64,000 bases of DNA, from NCBI GenBank assembly GCA_035041965.1, contig JAPYMA010000391.1, positions 1 through 64,000 of the forward strand. Direction: 5' to 3'. A program made the translations under genes and the position numbers. How positions within the stretch are numbered: the stretch's first letter is position 1; each line of letters starts with the position of its first letter. Source of the stretch: Anisakis pegreffii (taxonomy: Eukaryota; Nematoda; Chromadorea; Rhabditida; Anisakidae). Under the pieces are notes generated by a model. That model was not told the DNA's origin. It saw only the letters and a list, made by a program, of their open reading frames with translations, and made no database searches. Below are positions 1 to 13,091 of the stretch, one piece after another.

Positions 1-1880
1 TTTTGAGAAAATTAGGAGTTCAGAGTTTATCTAAAAGGTGAAAAAAAATCCGCAATGGATTTTCATCGAACCCTCGAGCACTTACTTACATGCTTGATAA
101 TTTCGATCAGAGATCATGGAAATGTACTTGATATTCAAACTTAAGATCCTTTTGAATGGAACAATTTCCCTCACTTCGACAGCGAATTCTCACTATAAGT
201 GAACTCACAATCAGTGAAAAATAGAGTTTGCACGGGATCCTGGGATCCCGGGATTTCAGTTCTGATCCCAATCCCGGGATTTAAGTTTTGAAAAATCCAG
301 TGATTTCGGGATTTGATAAAACAGGTCAATTTGTGTGAATTTTGATAGAATGCCCATCTTGAAGCAAGCCTTAATCATTCTCATTTAATTTATGTGCAGT
401 CGTCTTTGATTGAATATTTAACTAATTATTCTGCTCTTCATTGGCTTATATCACATCACGCTCGTCTGGATGCATTTCTATGTAATAGACTAACAGAGAT
501 AATCACATTTTCTAATAAAAACCAAGAGCAACAAAGTTCAATGAAATTTTGAGTCGTTTCCTCCCACAAGATTTGTTCGGCTTCAATATTCCATCTGTTA
601 ATTCAACTGCATGTTCCAAAGACTGCAAGTCTTTTTACTTCGCTATTTGGAAACGTTTTCATCCGATCGAAATGTACATAAATTCTCACTGAGTTCACTC
701 ATAGTGAGAATTCATTGCCGAAGTGAGCAAAGTTGTTCCATTCAAAAGGATCTTAAGCTTGAATATCAAGTACATTTGCATGATTTTTGATCGAAATTAT
801 CAAATATGTAAGTGCTCGATGGTTCGATGAAAATCCATTGCGGATATTTTTTTTACCTTTTTAGATAAACTTCGAACTTTTAATTATTTCAAAATTCAAA
901 TGATATAATTCATGCGGTGCATTTCTTCCGTAAAAAATCGAAATTTCCGAAACGGCAGAATTCAGCTGACGTTAATACTGAGAGAAAATGGACTTGAAGC
1001 ATTGCAAATAAGTGTTTGAGAATCAAGAATTTCATATTCACATGCAAGTGTACTGTTATTAGCTTAGACCCGAGATGACAAGATGCCTTAGCATAGAATA
1101 TGCAGTATGCCCTTGCGGCATGATCATTGGCATTATTATATGAAATATCAATTTGAATTTGAATACTTAGTTCCTTGGATTTGTTCAATAATTTGTTGAA
1201 TTAGCTCCTTTCTGATTAATAATGAACATATTGGTTCGAAAAAATGTGTCTAAACATGTGCCTTATCGATATTTCAATAACTGTTCGATCCCGGGATTGG
1301 AAAATCGTCGGGATTTTGCAAACCCTAATGAGAATTAATATACATTTTGATCGGGTGAAAGTGTTTCTAAATAGCGAAGTAAAAAGACTTGCAGTCTTTA
1401 GAACATGCAGCTGAATTAACAGATGGAATATTGAAGCCGAAAAATCGCGTTGGAGGAAACAATTCAAAATTTCGTTCAAATTTGTTGCTCTTGGTTCTTA
1501 TTAGAAAATGTGATTATCTCTGTTAGTCTACTTTGAAAGACATCCAGATGAGCGTGATATAAACCAATGAAGAGCAGAATAATCAGTTGAATATTTAATG
1601 AAATGTTACGTAAAAGTTCATCGAGCTGTCGTTGATCACGTCATTCGTCCGAATTGCGTCTATTTCCTTAGCTGTTCATCAATGATTGAGGGCAAACAGC
1701 AAAAACGACTGCATATGAATGAGATGGAAATGATTAAGGCTCGCTTCAAGATGAGCATACTATCAAAATCCACGGAAATTGACCTGTTTTATCAAATCCC
1801 GAAATCTCGGGATTTTTCAAAACTTAAATCCCGGGATCGGGATCAGAACTGAAATCCCAGGATCCCGTGCAAACCCTAAT
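1..1880. repeat. Interleaved inverted repeats (nested transposon debris)
   Basis: Two long imperfect inverted repeats overlap in the order B-A-B'-A'. Segment 1-~225 (B) reappears in reverse complement at ~685-895 (B'). Segment ~222-~690 (A) reappears in reverse complement at ~1320-1878 (A'). The outer ends of A and A' share a terminus TAGAGTTTGCACGGGATC, followed by GGGATCCCGGGATT-type palindromic motifs. Ends of this type are typical of DNA transposons. The overlap rules out one simple hairpin and points to successive insertions. No transposase was recognised, and the short reading frames inside look like debris. Confidence 0.75.
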
Positions 1881-3380
1881 CACGACTGTGCATTAAGTGC
1901 CTATTACTCTAGGTAAAATTCTCATTTATTTTGTACATCTCGAATAAACATTTGAAACTGACTTACAAGCACATTTCAGTAATTTTGCAATTTGAGTAAT
2001 TTTGTATTTTAGGTTGGTAAAATCAAAACGGCATTTTGTTCACATTCGCAGTTAAATGTGTTACTTACAATTAGTTAGAGCACAGCAAGAAATGTTCGCA
2101 CGAATAACATGCCATTGTGATTTTAGTAAGCTCTCGTCACCTAATTCTGCGAAATCCATTAATGTCGTGGTGTGTCGAAATCCCTTAAAGTTCCTCATAA
2201 TCCATTAATGTCGAAACCCCCTTGGAAAAGTTTGCTTATAATTTGTGAACTGAAACGGATCCTGATAGATATTTCAATCGTTTATGAGGTCTGCATTCTG
2301 GCTTTCGTCAATACTGGTTCAACTCTACCGTAACCTGCTGTGGTAGCGCATGACTCGCTTGGTTCTATGATATTACTTATTGCGGTGGCGTGACTTCTCA
2401 TCGTTAGGAAAGTTATCCATAACTTGAAAACCGAAAATTTCAAATGAAACACGCATGCTCTTCTCATTAACTTTAGCTTTAATGCCTTAAAAATGTGATA
2501 CGTTCAGCAATGTTAACGGATCGACCAATCTCTCTATATGTTTGGCTTCACGTCTGTCGCACGCAGTCGGTGACCAGTTGAATAGTCAATCGCAGCAGGG
2601 CTGATCATCTAAGGAAAAAGTAGATGCATAGCCAAAAGCGCCATAAACATAGCATTGTGGCAAATCATCACAATTTAAGCTAACCGTATACTGGAAATAG
2701 TTTTGATCAGAAGCGGAGAATATTTTTTGTGAAGAATTAAGATGTCTTCCAGAAACCACTTCCAGTTTGTAAGTCATGACTTACAAACTGGTTTTTGAAG
2801 TTATACCACCGAACTTATAATAAGTAATGTCATGGAACAAAGCCGGTAATGCGCAGATCACAGCAGACTACGGTCACATGGAACAAGTCATGACGAAAAG
2901 CATGGTATAAATTTTATGAAGAGTTGGAATGTTTAATTAGAAACTGCCAAAATTTTATGTGTTAACAGTTCGATAAAGCAGCAGATTGTATGTGAGTCAT
3001 TAAATGCATCCAAAAGAGCACAATTTACGAGTGTTTGCCAGTTACCATATCCTCATTTGTCACGCATTCGGCACAGTGTTTGTGCATCAGTGATTTTTGA
3101 ACAGCCTACCAACCAAGTATGCAATTACGATCGATAATGAGAGACATATCGCTTCGGCCAAGCTCATAAAGAGGTTATATGCCTCCATAGCCAATAAGTG
3201 CTGCAATAGGCATTTGTCAACTCAGATTTTGGCCAAGCTGACATATTTCCATGTGGTATCTACCTAGTTGGTGCGATTTGGAGCTTGTGCAGACCACAGA
3301 TTTTGTGCAGCGAGAACTGTTTGGTTGGTAGATTTAAGAGAACGCACTAGTAACGGCTACATGTTGGATGCAGTGTTGAC
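1881..3380. other. Unassigned AT-rich DNA with a perfect palindrome
   Basis: No gene was recognised. Short minus-strand frames (for example 2586-2777, with a few cysteines) have no clear splice context or family match. The only structure seen is a perfect 30-bp palindrome at 2762-2791. Confidence 0.4.
2762..2791. repeat. Perfect 30-bp palindrome
   Basis: Two 15-nt arms with no spacer: CCAGTTTGTAAGTCA is followed directly by its exact reverse complement. Function is unknown. It may be the fused ends of a deleted inverted-repeat element. Confidence 0.9.
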
Positions 3381-3383
3381 TAG

Positions 3384-4135
3384 AGTTTGCAAAATCCCGA
3401 CCATTTTCTCAATCCCGGGATCGCAATTAAATACGGGCATTTAGCAACTTGTGAAATATACAAATATGATATGCTCAACGCATTTTGAACCAGTGCGTTC
3501 ATAATTTATCAGAAAACAGTTTATTCAACAAATCACTTAACAAAACAAAACACCAACAATACAGTACAGGTACAGTTCATACACAGATAAAATTTGCGAT
3601 CAAATAACTTTTTCGCGATCAGACAAAATTTGTATATTAAAAAACACTAAAACAACTTTTAATCAATTTTTGAATTATTAAACAATCTTTAAATAATTGT
3701 TTTGATTTTCCAGCACATAATTGAGTTATTTGTATATTCTATTACGAAAATGGTTTCACTACTCGAAATCTCATTAGTCATTTTACCATGTTGATCAATT
3801 ATGAGATGTTTCTTATATCAAGTGAAATCTTTTAAATTCATCATTGTTTCTAAGAAACGAAGTTCGCTATCGAAAGTAAATGAAAAGCAACGTTGATAAT
3901 GAACGACCAAGCAACAGTGTCAGTACGAAATTTTCGTGAAAAACAAGCCGAGAGAGACGGTGATATAAAATGAATTATCTTTCTATTACCACCTGGGTGG
4001 TGAACAACAAATATGACTGCAAAACAGCGAATGAATGAGTTGGGAATGATTAATGCGAGATTCAAGATAGGCATATTTCAAATTCATAAAAAATCACTTG
4101 TCTTATCAAATCCCGGGATTTTTCAAACCGTGATA
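3384..4135. mobile_element. Degenerate copy of the CCCGGGATT repeat family
   Basis: The left edge begins TAGAGTTTGCAAAATCCCG, like the terminus at 222. The right part (~4010-4125) resembles 1690-1825, sharing the AACAGC..GAATGA and ATCAAATCCCGGGATTTTTCAAA blocks. The right terminal inverted repeat is missing, so this copy is truncated or diverged. No coding capacity was recognised. Confidence 0.55.
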
Positions 4136-4419
4136 AACTGTGCATTGTCTCTGACAGAGATCTCGATGCTCTACCAAATATTTGTGTTCGTCTCATTCAG
4201 TTACACTTTTTAAGGCTGAAACCGTTCATCGAACAACTAATCTCCATTCTATCGTATCCGCACATGTCTCTTACATTCTCTCTCAAGTAGTCTGTGATGC
4301 AGAGGACTGCATGATTAATCGGTGGCAAAAAGGCTAATTCAGCGTTTAGAACGGCATTGCTCGTTTGTATCATCTGTTTTAATTATGATGTGACGAACAG
4401 TATTGTGATAGTTATAGAA

Positions 4420-5275
4420 CTTCAAGCGGAATGTGCGGGTGAATCAATCCCATGTATGTGAGCGAATAAAACCAGACGTACGAGTTGATTTTCGCAAATT
4501 TCTCAGGGTCCGTAGCACTCGACACCTACTTTTTAATGAAGCCTTTGGCGTGTCTCAATCAGAAATATGGAGACCAGATGTCGCCGTCGGACTACTCCAA
4601 TGGTTCTGAATGTTGGGAGTATAGAATTAGTTGGTTTAAGCCACTGAGAAGGGCTAGTCGAAAGCTTGCCGAACCTGGCCAACAGTTGCCAGACTGCGTC
4701 AGGAATCGCTGGGAGAGATCAATATTTGCCGGATCGAGCCAAGACTTGCTGGGCTGCGCCAAAAATTACTGACGTGAAGTAGGAGTTCAAGTAAGTACGT
4801 CGAAGAAGTATCGAACCTGGCAAGTCTTAGTCCGCACCGACGATTCTTGATGCATGTCGATGGCGTCACCCGGCTATTGCACACTCTTCTCCATATTTTA
4901 AAATTCGCTTCTTCAACGATTCCTTAATTCCTTAATCAGTAAATGTGCAATATTTTGCTGATGAGTGTTCATATTATCTAAACTTTTGAGTGTAAGTGTG
5001 TCGTGTTTCCAACAGGTCGTTATACTGCGGCACCATAGACATGTGACAGTAAGCTAAGGGCATCTCAGCTACACGTGCACACATTTGAAAATTCAGGTAC
5101 TTGTGCTACAGTTCAAGTAAGTACGTCGCTGAAATGTCGAGCTTCAAGTTGAAATGCCGAACTTCAAGTTGAATGTGCGGGAGAATCAATCCCATATCTG
5201 TGAGCGAATAAAACTCACACAAAACTGGACGTACAGTCGAGTTGATTTTCGCAAATTTCTCAGAGTCTACGGTAC
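4420..5275. repeat. Diverged direct repeat pair about 730 bp apart
   Basis: A block at ~4421-4520 (AATGTGCGGGTGAATCAATC ... GATTTTCGCAAATTTCTCAG) recurs in the same orientation at ~5165-5270. A short flank, GTTCAAGTAAGTACGTCG, is also found twice, at ~4788 and ~5111. Between the pair, ~4640-4760 holds a degenerate tandem array of CGA-CCTGGCCAA/GAGCCAAGACTTGCTGGGC-like units. It may be a decayed element with direct terminal repeats or a local duplication. No protein was recognised. Confidence 0.6.
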
Positions 5276-5401
5276 TGCTCTTTGGAGGTCTTTCGGAGCT
5301 GTATACCACTTTTTCAAAGACGGCAAAACGATAACAATCAGCGAAGAAAACACTAGCAGCACTGTTGTCACAGAGAGAATAACAAAAAAACGACGCCGAG
5401 T

Positions 5402-5512
5402 CTAAGCCACAATCTAAATTTTAGACCAAATCATAATCTAAGCCTAAGCCACAACCTAAGCCTCAGCCCAAGCTTGAGTTACCACTTGTGCTTGGGCCTA
5501 AAGGCCAGTCTA
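5402..5512. repeat. Telomere-like (TTAGGC-type) degenerate block
   Basis: Repeated CTAAGCC/CCTAAGCC units are interrupted by variants such as AATCTAAGCCTAAGCC and ACCTAAGCCTCAGCCC. They read as a decayed array of the nematode telomere unit TTAGGC on the minus strand. It lies 200 bp upstream of the SLC41-type gene. It may be an interstitial telomere remnant or an unrelated GCCTAA satellite. Confidence 0.5.
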
Positions 5513-5720
5513 AGTTGTTTAATCTTTGTCTGAATGGACTATCACTATGCATTAGTCTGCTTGACAATAGTATAACGTTTTGGAAAAACATCTGCTATAG
5601 TAAATAACTGAGATGAACGTGCAAAACTGAAAATTACTTCATGATGAATGTTTATTTTTGATTTTATGCAGGGATATTGTTTAAATGTAGCATTTCGATG
5701 GACATAAGTAATTACAGATA

Positions 5721-7155
5721 ATGCAGCAAGAATCGATGCATAATAAATTACGTGAAGAGTGTGCAAATGATGCCTCTGTCGAAAGTGATGGTGAATTCAG
5801 TGAGAAAACGACCGAGGAGATCGTGGCCAGCTCAATTGATGCACTTTCACAGATGGGTCATATTTTGTATTTAAAGAGTAATGCGGATCAAACAGAACAA
5901 GTGATACTCAAGCAAGGGTTAGTTTATCGAAGTTTAATCTTTTTTAATTATATTATAATGGTATTTAGTTGAAATTTTGTATCAATATAATAAGTGTAAT
6001 GATTTTGTATCAGTATTATAATTTTTTCGAAGTTTTATTTTTGTCAGCCCTAATTATCAGCCTAAACATCACTACTTTCTTCATATAGATGTTGCATATT
6101 CGTAATCCGAAATACTGCATCTAGTTTTTAAACGCGTTTCATTAATCCAGTGTTTATATTTATATATCAGGATTTGATAAATAACTCTTGTTTATCAAAT
6201 CCTGAGATATATAAATGCAAAAACGATTCATTAAAATTTGTCAGGATTAAATTCAGAAAATCACAGAAAACTAATGATCAGAATAGAGACGGCGTGGTTA
6301 ATGCAACTAGTGACAACGATTATACTGCGGCGACTGAATCGTCTTATGTTCTGTTTTTCGAGGTTAAGCATTGCTTCTAATGTATTCTGAAATTTCATTG
6401 ACACCATCCGCTCTGATTGTGGATTTTTTTCGTTGCGCTTTTGGTGAAGTATTTTCTAAGAAATATGCGTATTGAATAATCATGTTGTCTAAAAAAAACC
6501 AATTGAATTTCTTTTGACGAATCTGCTCGGAACCAATTCGGCTTTTTATTTTAATGGTCGCTGTTTTAATTCGTTCCGTGAAAATCAATCGAATTGACTA
6601 TTTTCAGGCGTATGATTCATTCCTTTTGAGTGTTAACTCTGAATCTTTTTAAGGTTTTATTTCCTTTCTTGGTCGCTGGATTTGGGATGGTGTTAGCTGG
6701 CCTTGTTCTTGATGTCGTTCAACATTGGCAACTCTTCGTTCAGGTTGATTTTGTAATATTTCGATACAGTTTTGTTGTATCATGGAAGATCGCAGTATTG
6801 TTAGTGTGAACGATATTTTTAAGTAACGATTTTTGAATATATGCGACTATCTTTATGTAAAATTCTTCAAGTATATGCGAACTTTCGGATTGGCAATGAG
6901 CAGATTGATGACTTTCTTTAAGAGTTCTGTCTCGTTATGTTCTGCTTGTGCATTTACTTAAGGTTCGACCGGAACTAGAATATTCATTTTTTATATGTTC
7001 AGTTTGTGGAAGACTTTTTTTGAGGTACCGGAAACATTCATATTAGTGCCCGCTCTGCTTGGCTTGAAGGGTAATCTTGAAATGACGCTCGCTTCGCGTC
7101 TTTCTACTTTGGTTCGTTTGATCAATTTTCATCTAAATCGATATCACTTTTTCTA

Positions 7156-7245
<90 letters not shown>

Positions 7246-10146
7246 TTTTTGATTACAGCCATGAAGAAAATAACTGTATATATCGTATGAATATCGCGTG
7301 AAAAGTAGTTGGAATGCTTTGATAGTGGTTGTTTGAATTGATGTTTGATATGTGGCATACTCGAAAACAACTGAAAATTATCAATGAAAGTTACAATAAC
7401 ACGGTCAAATTTGCATAAGAAATGAGTATTTGCGTGTTTGCATTTCTTTGAAATGTTCCATCTGTATTAGATAGCGCTTATTTTTTGTCCAAATTCTAAG
7501 TGCGAGGCAATGAGGCAAATTTTCGCATTATGAGTTGTTTACTTCACTTGCAGTTCTTGTTCTTTTTGTAATTAAAAGAGTTGATTGGTGCGAAAATGTT
7601 GAATTATTTTAGCATGTTCGATAGACTTTGTATTAGATTATAAGGTAAAAGGTAAGCCAGAAATATCATATATTACGATTAAATTTTAGGCAAATATGGG
7701 TCGGATGGATAGTACAGAAAGTCGTTGGTTAGTAATAACAACAAATTTAGCTCTGATCCAAGTCCAGGCAATCGTTGTCGCATTTCTAGCATCTTCATTT
7801 GCAATTGTTCTTGCTTGGATACCCAAGGGACAAGTGTGTCTATTTATATTTGTAATTCGATTCACTTTTGTTTTATTTCAATTTTTTTTTCAAAAAATTG
7901 TTAACCGAGAGAATTAATGCATCTGTTGTTTTATCTATCACGCTGTGATACTCATCGAAAATTAGTTTAGAATACACGTTTCAGGTTAACTGTCAAAGTT
8001 GCTTGAAGTATAATTTTAAACGCAGAAACCCTTCTTCCGAATTCATGATCTGATTTAAATGAATCGCAGTGAATTTGTTATTAATGTCACTGTAATAATG
8101 TGTCAGGTTGACTGGGCACACGTGACGCTGTTGTGTGCAAGTAGTTTGACAACTGCATCGATAGCGTCGTTTCTGTTGAGTTTGATAATGATTGTGGTGG
8201 TATTAACGTCGCGGTATTTGCACATCAATCCAGATAATGTGGCTACTCCAATCGCCGCGTCTCTTGGTGATCTCACCACACTTGCCGTCTTGTCTCTTTT
8301 CGGTTCCTTTTTATTCTAATTCGCACATGAAAATATCACTTGAATCCCAGCCCATTCGGCTAATTCACTTCATGAACGGTTCCAAGTTTCGGTTCAGTTG
8401 TCTTTCATGCAGTACTTCAGCTAAATATTTTCATTGAATGAACGTCTCTTACCATTAATTTGTTCGCCTCGCAATGATAAAATCGAAGGTCATCTCATTC
8501 ATATATCAGATGCGTTCGGCATTCTTTGTCAGCCATCCAAATACTTATTCGTATTTCTATCAGTAATTGGCAACTGTTCGCTTTAGCTTCAAAACGGGCA
8601 AATGGATAACCTCATTGAATTAATGTGTTCATCATTAATTTAGGGTCAGCCTTCCTTCGCGCACATCTAACCGAGTCATGGTTGAATGTAACAGTGATAA
8701 TCATATTCTTACTGGCTGCTCCGTTATGGTCGATAGCAGCACGTCGAGATGACGGTGCAAAGGATGTACTTGAAAATGGATGGTCACCAATCATATTCTC
8801 AATGCTGATCAGTAGCACTGGTGGTTTCATTCTTGAAGGTGCTATTAAGAGATTCCCGCGAATGGCCGTCTTCCAACCTGTGATTAATGGTTTGTATCAT
8901 CTTTAACCACATCCTGGTTTAGTGTTCCATAGAGCGTTCATCATTAATTACGTTCATTTGTTGTGTTGATCACTCTTATTCCTAGATTTATCAATCTAGG
9001 TGTTGGTGGTAATTTGGCTGCAGTTCATGCGAGTCGTTTAGCAACATTCTTTCATCGGAATTCACCACCTGGCATCCTACCTTATGAATGGTCTGTTCGG
9101 CGTTTTTTCAGTTTTCGACGCGCTTTCTTTTCTTCAGGTGAGCAGAATACGTCAAAACATCGTTCAGCTTTGCTTTTTCCCAACTCGATTACATTGTACA
9201 ACGTTTAGGAATATGAAAACTGAATAAAATCTGCCAAATTTCATTGTATCTGATGACACTAAATGATATTGTTTTCTTTAATAATGTTGGCTTAGAAACG
9301 TGATATAGAGCATCACGTTGTAATCAGTGTCATGATCGTATTTTCATGTGGTCTCATTCAAGAGATTGTTTATAATTATTCTTATATTGAATTTATGTCA
9401 CGTGAAAGTGGTAAGAATTACAGTGGCAAAATGTTTCAGTTTCATACAGTTCACTATTATCTCCATCTTCCTTGTCTCTTCGATCATCCAAAATAGTATC
9501 AGTAATTTATGTAACCCTTTCTCCTTACGTGAATCAGCCACTTGATAAATGAAAAATCAATCGCTTTATCGTTGTTTCCACTCATTGTAATAAGAAGTGA
9601 ATTTTCCTACAAGTTGAATGGTATAAATCACTTAACGTTCAATAGATTGGGATGCGCGGTCGGCTCGTGTCTTGTTGGCACTGGTTGTGCCTGGACATAT
9701 AATTTTTAATTGGATTATTCGAGCTTTACATTCTGGTCAAACACCTCCTTCTGGTGCACTCTTCACTAGTCTCTATCTGATCGCTGCCTTTTCACAGGTT
9801 AGTTTTGAATAAATGTAGTTGATTCATGAGGAATTCCCTGATCGAAATGATGTACTTGTGATTATGTACAGCTTGTGCAATGGGATATATTGTTCTATTC
9901 ACTTTTAAAATTTCATCGAATCGATCTGTCTAGAATCAATTTTTGTTTTATAAACGAATTCATTTTTAGGTGATGCTAATTTTATACTTTTGTCAGTGGT
10001 TGGTGGCGTTAATGTGGTGGTTGGAAGTAGATCCAGATAATGCCGCCATTCCATATTTGACAGCATTAGGCGATTTAAGCGGGACATTCCTTCTTTTCAT
10101 CACTTTTCTTCTTCTTAACTGGTCAGAAAAGAGTGATGTTCATTGA
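5721..10146 (+). CDS. SLC41/MgtE-type magnesium transporter
   Basis: Probable plasma-membrane Mg2+ transporter of the SLC41A family, with two tandem MgtE-like membrane domains. Exons: 5721-5917, 6245-6362, 6654-6743, 7025-7111, 7690-7833, 8107-8302, 8644-8889, 9000-9137, 9646-9797, 9970-10146. All phases agree and give 514 aa, close to human SLC41A1 (about 513). Residues 1-105 are a poorly conserved acidic cytosolic N-terminus. The first domain starts at ~106 ([20 protein letters not shown]) and contains [16 protein letters not shown]. The signature PDNxxxPxxxxxGD occurs twice, at ~253-267 ([15 protein letters not shown]) and ~477-491 ([15 protein letters not shown]). Its Asp residues line the ion path in the family. 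The acceptor before exon 4 is TTTTGAG, chosen by phase and homology. The start ATG sits 3 nt after an ATTACAG acceptor-like site (5711-5717), which would fit spliced-leader addition. An upstream start cannot be excluded. Confidence 0.93.
6159..6214. repeat. Intronic hairpin, arms about 24 bp
   Basis: In intron 1 of the SLC41-type gene, TTTATATATCAGGATTTGAT (6159-6178) pairs with its near-perfect reverse complement ending at 6214. The loop is about 8 nt. It ends about 30 bp upstream of the exon 2 acceptor, so it could affect splicing or be a tiny inverted-repeat insertion. Confidence 0.8.
7161..7242. repeat. (AT)n microsatellite
   Basis: About 41 uninterrupted AT units in intron 4 of the SLC41-type gene. 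Reading frames through it are artefacts of the repeat. Confidence 0.98.
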
Positions 10147-10241
10147 TATGGCACACAAATGGAAATCTCAAAACCACCTTACTCTATGCTGCTCAACAAG
10201 AGTATTCAGAAAGTATATTCGAAAGTGAATAATTTGTGAGC

Positions 10242-10247
10242 AATAAA
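10242..10247 (+). promoter_or_regulatory. Polyadenylation signal of the SLC41-type gene
   Basis: AATAAA lies 96 nt after the stop codon of the Mg2+ transporter and is the first such hexamer downstream. Position and spacing fit a short nematode 3' UTR. Confidence 0.65.
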
Positions 10248-10259
10248 TGCTTTTATTTG

Positions 10260-12949
10260 ACCACTGAATATTACATTTACTTCGATGTGACGTGCCTTAT
10301 ATTTTTGCTTTAATCTGAATTAGGTAATTGTTTTTCTTTTTAAGTTTCATCTGTTTGTTCCATTCTTGTTTTAGTTGTGTCGATTGCAAACAAATATCAT
10401 TGTTATCAATTTTTATCATTTCAGTCTTCTTGTTAAGCTCTTCCTCTGTTCATGGTTGTTATTCTTCGCGAGTTGATCGTGAAGAGGGCATTCTATTCGT
10501 TCAGAGAGAATCCACTGAAAACCATTCAATTCTTGATTATGGATCAAATGCAAAAATCAGAAATGATAATCCTATCTCCTGTTAATATTTTTCTTGTTTC
10601 AGTCAGTAATTGGCTGATCGATGCAGCTATTTTTTTGTTGCCTCGTCATCTGTTTAATCTTTTACTTCTACAATTTTTTTTTTGATTTATTGTCAACTGT
10701 ATCTTTCTTATTCATTATTTTTTGAATTTTATTCTGAATTCTTTCCAAGGTTTTCAGTTAAGACTATATTTCTGGATGCAATCAATCCAAGTCCACTATT
10801 TTAGATGTAAGCCTATAGAGGCATCCGATGGAAGTTTTCCAAAATATTAATTAGTTGAGTTGAATCACTAAAGTAAAGCTACGTATATGCTAAAAGTGCA
10901 CTGGACCAAATTATTATCAAATTACGCATTGCGTTAGATTACATCCTTTCCTATATCAGTTTCATTTCTTGCATGATCCTCTTCTAAATCCTCTTGAGTT
11001 GGTTTTTTTTTCACTTGCTCGGTTGCTTTTATTGTTCGAATCAACTGGATTCACCGTATTAAATATGCGTGTTGAATTAACGATATTATGAAGTGTATAT
11101 CAAAAATACAATGGGCATTATGTCTCTGTGAAAGTGAAGTTTCTTTGGTTTTCTCTTGTTTAACCGTAAAATTGTCGTTGCATTCAGGTTGTGTGGAAAT
11201 TGTCATCAATTGTTGATTGCTCGCTACATATTTTTTGGATATAACTCTTCTATGCTACTCTCCACAAAAACCAAATTGATTGTCTCGTCTCGATCAGTTT
11301 TATAGCTTTTAATGAGTAGTAGTGTATCGACAGTCAGTCACACGTTTCACGAGTATGTGTACACTAAATGATGTAATTTGTTATTTTTTTAATCTGATTC
11401 CATTTCCATATTCAATTTTTTATTAGTCTCATGTCGCGTCACCAGTGACGTTATGGTATTGTTCATCTTGACCCGTCTAAATTTATCTGTTTGATATGTG
11501 TAAGAAGTATTGCACTATTTTTCGAGATTTTTTATTTATATGAGTTGGATGAATCACTTTTGAGGCAACCGGTAAGGCCATCATTCATTAAAAAATCATC
11601 ATTTCAAACTCAGTTCATAACAAATCCGAACTAAAATGGTGCAATATTTTAATGAACTCATCAAGTATACAGCTGAGAATTTATATCTTGACATATATGG
11701 CCGAGTGATTCTTCATGTTTTATTCGTTTCTTTTCCTTTTTCATCACTTCTTGTGATAACATTGCTCTGTGATATCATGTGAATTATGTTCACCTTATTG
11801 TATGTTCATATCGATGAGGTATGTTTGTTTATATGCAGGGGTTCATTATTCTTATTATTGTAATCAGTAGTGTCAGTTTGTGTTGAATTTAGCAAGTTTA
11901 TCGAATGGCACATTAACATAAAATTATAATTGTTTATTGGTATTGTTGTTTCATTCTTCCCTTATGTGTTCTACTCTTCAATGGTTTTTTGTGCAGAATT
12001 TTCGAGAATAACTGCTTAGGCTTTACGGGTACTAAAAAAACTCTGAAATCTCACTATTTAAAAAAGTACCTGCAAAATTCAACCTCTACGCCTCTACATT
12101 TACTCTATGCAATGTGTTTTTATCGCTATCTTGTTATATCGGTTTTTGTTCTTTTTTTGGTAAGGAAGTTCGTTGAATGATAACCAGTTGAAGCTTTTTT
12201 CTTTCTGAACGAAGCGATCTTTCAGAAAGCGTTATGTTTCAAGTAATTTCATCATCGATCACTCTGAACGAGTTCCTTTGCACTGAGCGTTCTTTCAGTG
12301 TTTCAAAAGGCAGCAGCATAATGTGTTTCCAATTCTGTCAATAAAGGTTCATATTGTATGTGTCATTACTCATCTTTTTAGGTTAGATGTCATGAACGTG
12401 ATAAGTGTGTGTTAGATATTCGCTTGCCTCACTTGAAGAGTTATACAATATAATTATGCCTATAAGTGGTTACGTATCAACTGCGTCTGAAAGGGTAACC
12501 GGAATGGTTTACCGGCTAAAGATTCACATTTAGTAAAATCAGTTTTCTACGGTTGAAGCGCAGATATGCAAATACATAAGCAGTTTTGCGTTGTTTTCAA
12601 TTACTGCCAATGAGATCTGTTTTAGAATGTATGTTAATTATTTGTCAGAGCAGAAAACAAGATCGTTGCATTAGAGCGCAAAATTTTGACTGTTGCCAGA
12701 TATGAAGGGGTGTTTGATGACGAATGAAGGTTCGATCTAAAGGCATTGTGCCCTGAAAGCAGCCCTGTGGTTAAGGGGTTTCAGAACAGTTTGCGTAGAA
12801 TTCAAGTGATGAAAAGAAATGATTATATTGATATCAATATTAACACAGTAGTAAGCATTAGCCGTTTTTTCCGCATATATTCCATGGCTTTCCAATTGAA
12901 TGCTGGTTTCAATTTTATAAATTTTCTCACTTTTAACACATCAATAGAC
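10260..12949. other. Gene-poor AT-rich spacer
   Basis: No gene was recognised. A hydrophobic frame at 10328-10585 and another at 11989-12180 lie in T-rich sequence, where such frames are expected by composition. Neither matches a family I know. Confidence 0.4.
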
Positions 12950-13091
12950 TAGTGTGCTGTGGGGATTTGGGGATTTTCGGGACCCCATCCTCAACTTTTT
13001 TCGAGCACCACATTTTCAGGGTCCCCGACTGCAAAATTTCATCCCTGATTTCTTCCGTCCCCGACTTTTTTTTCGTCTCTGCACCACGCTA
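12950..13091. mobile_element. GC-rich 142-bp MITE, copy 1
   Basis: Begins TAGTGTGCTGTGGGGA and ends with the inverted, diverged match CACCACGCTA. The interior has the family signature GTCCCCGACTTTTT. Possible flanking 8-mers CAATAGAC and CTGTAAAC match at 5 of 8 positions, a weak target-site duplication. Composition contrasts sharply with the AT-rich surroundings. Confidence 0.7.

Noticed and set aside
10328..10685. Hydrophobic plus-strand frames after the SLC41-type gene
   Set aside because: T-rich sequence gives Phe/Leu/Ser-rich frames by chance. No recognisable domain, and the transporter already ends with a stop and AATAAA.
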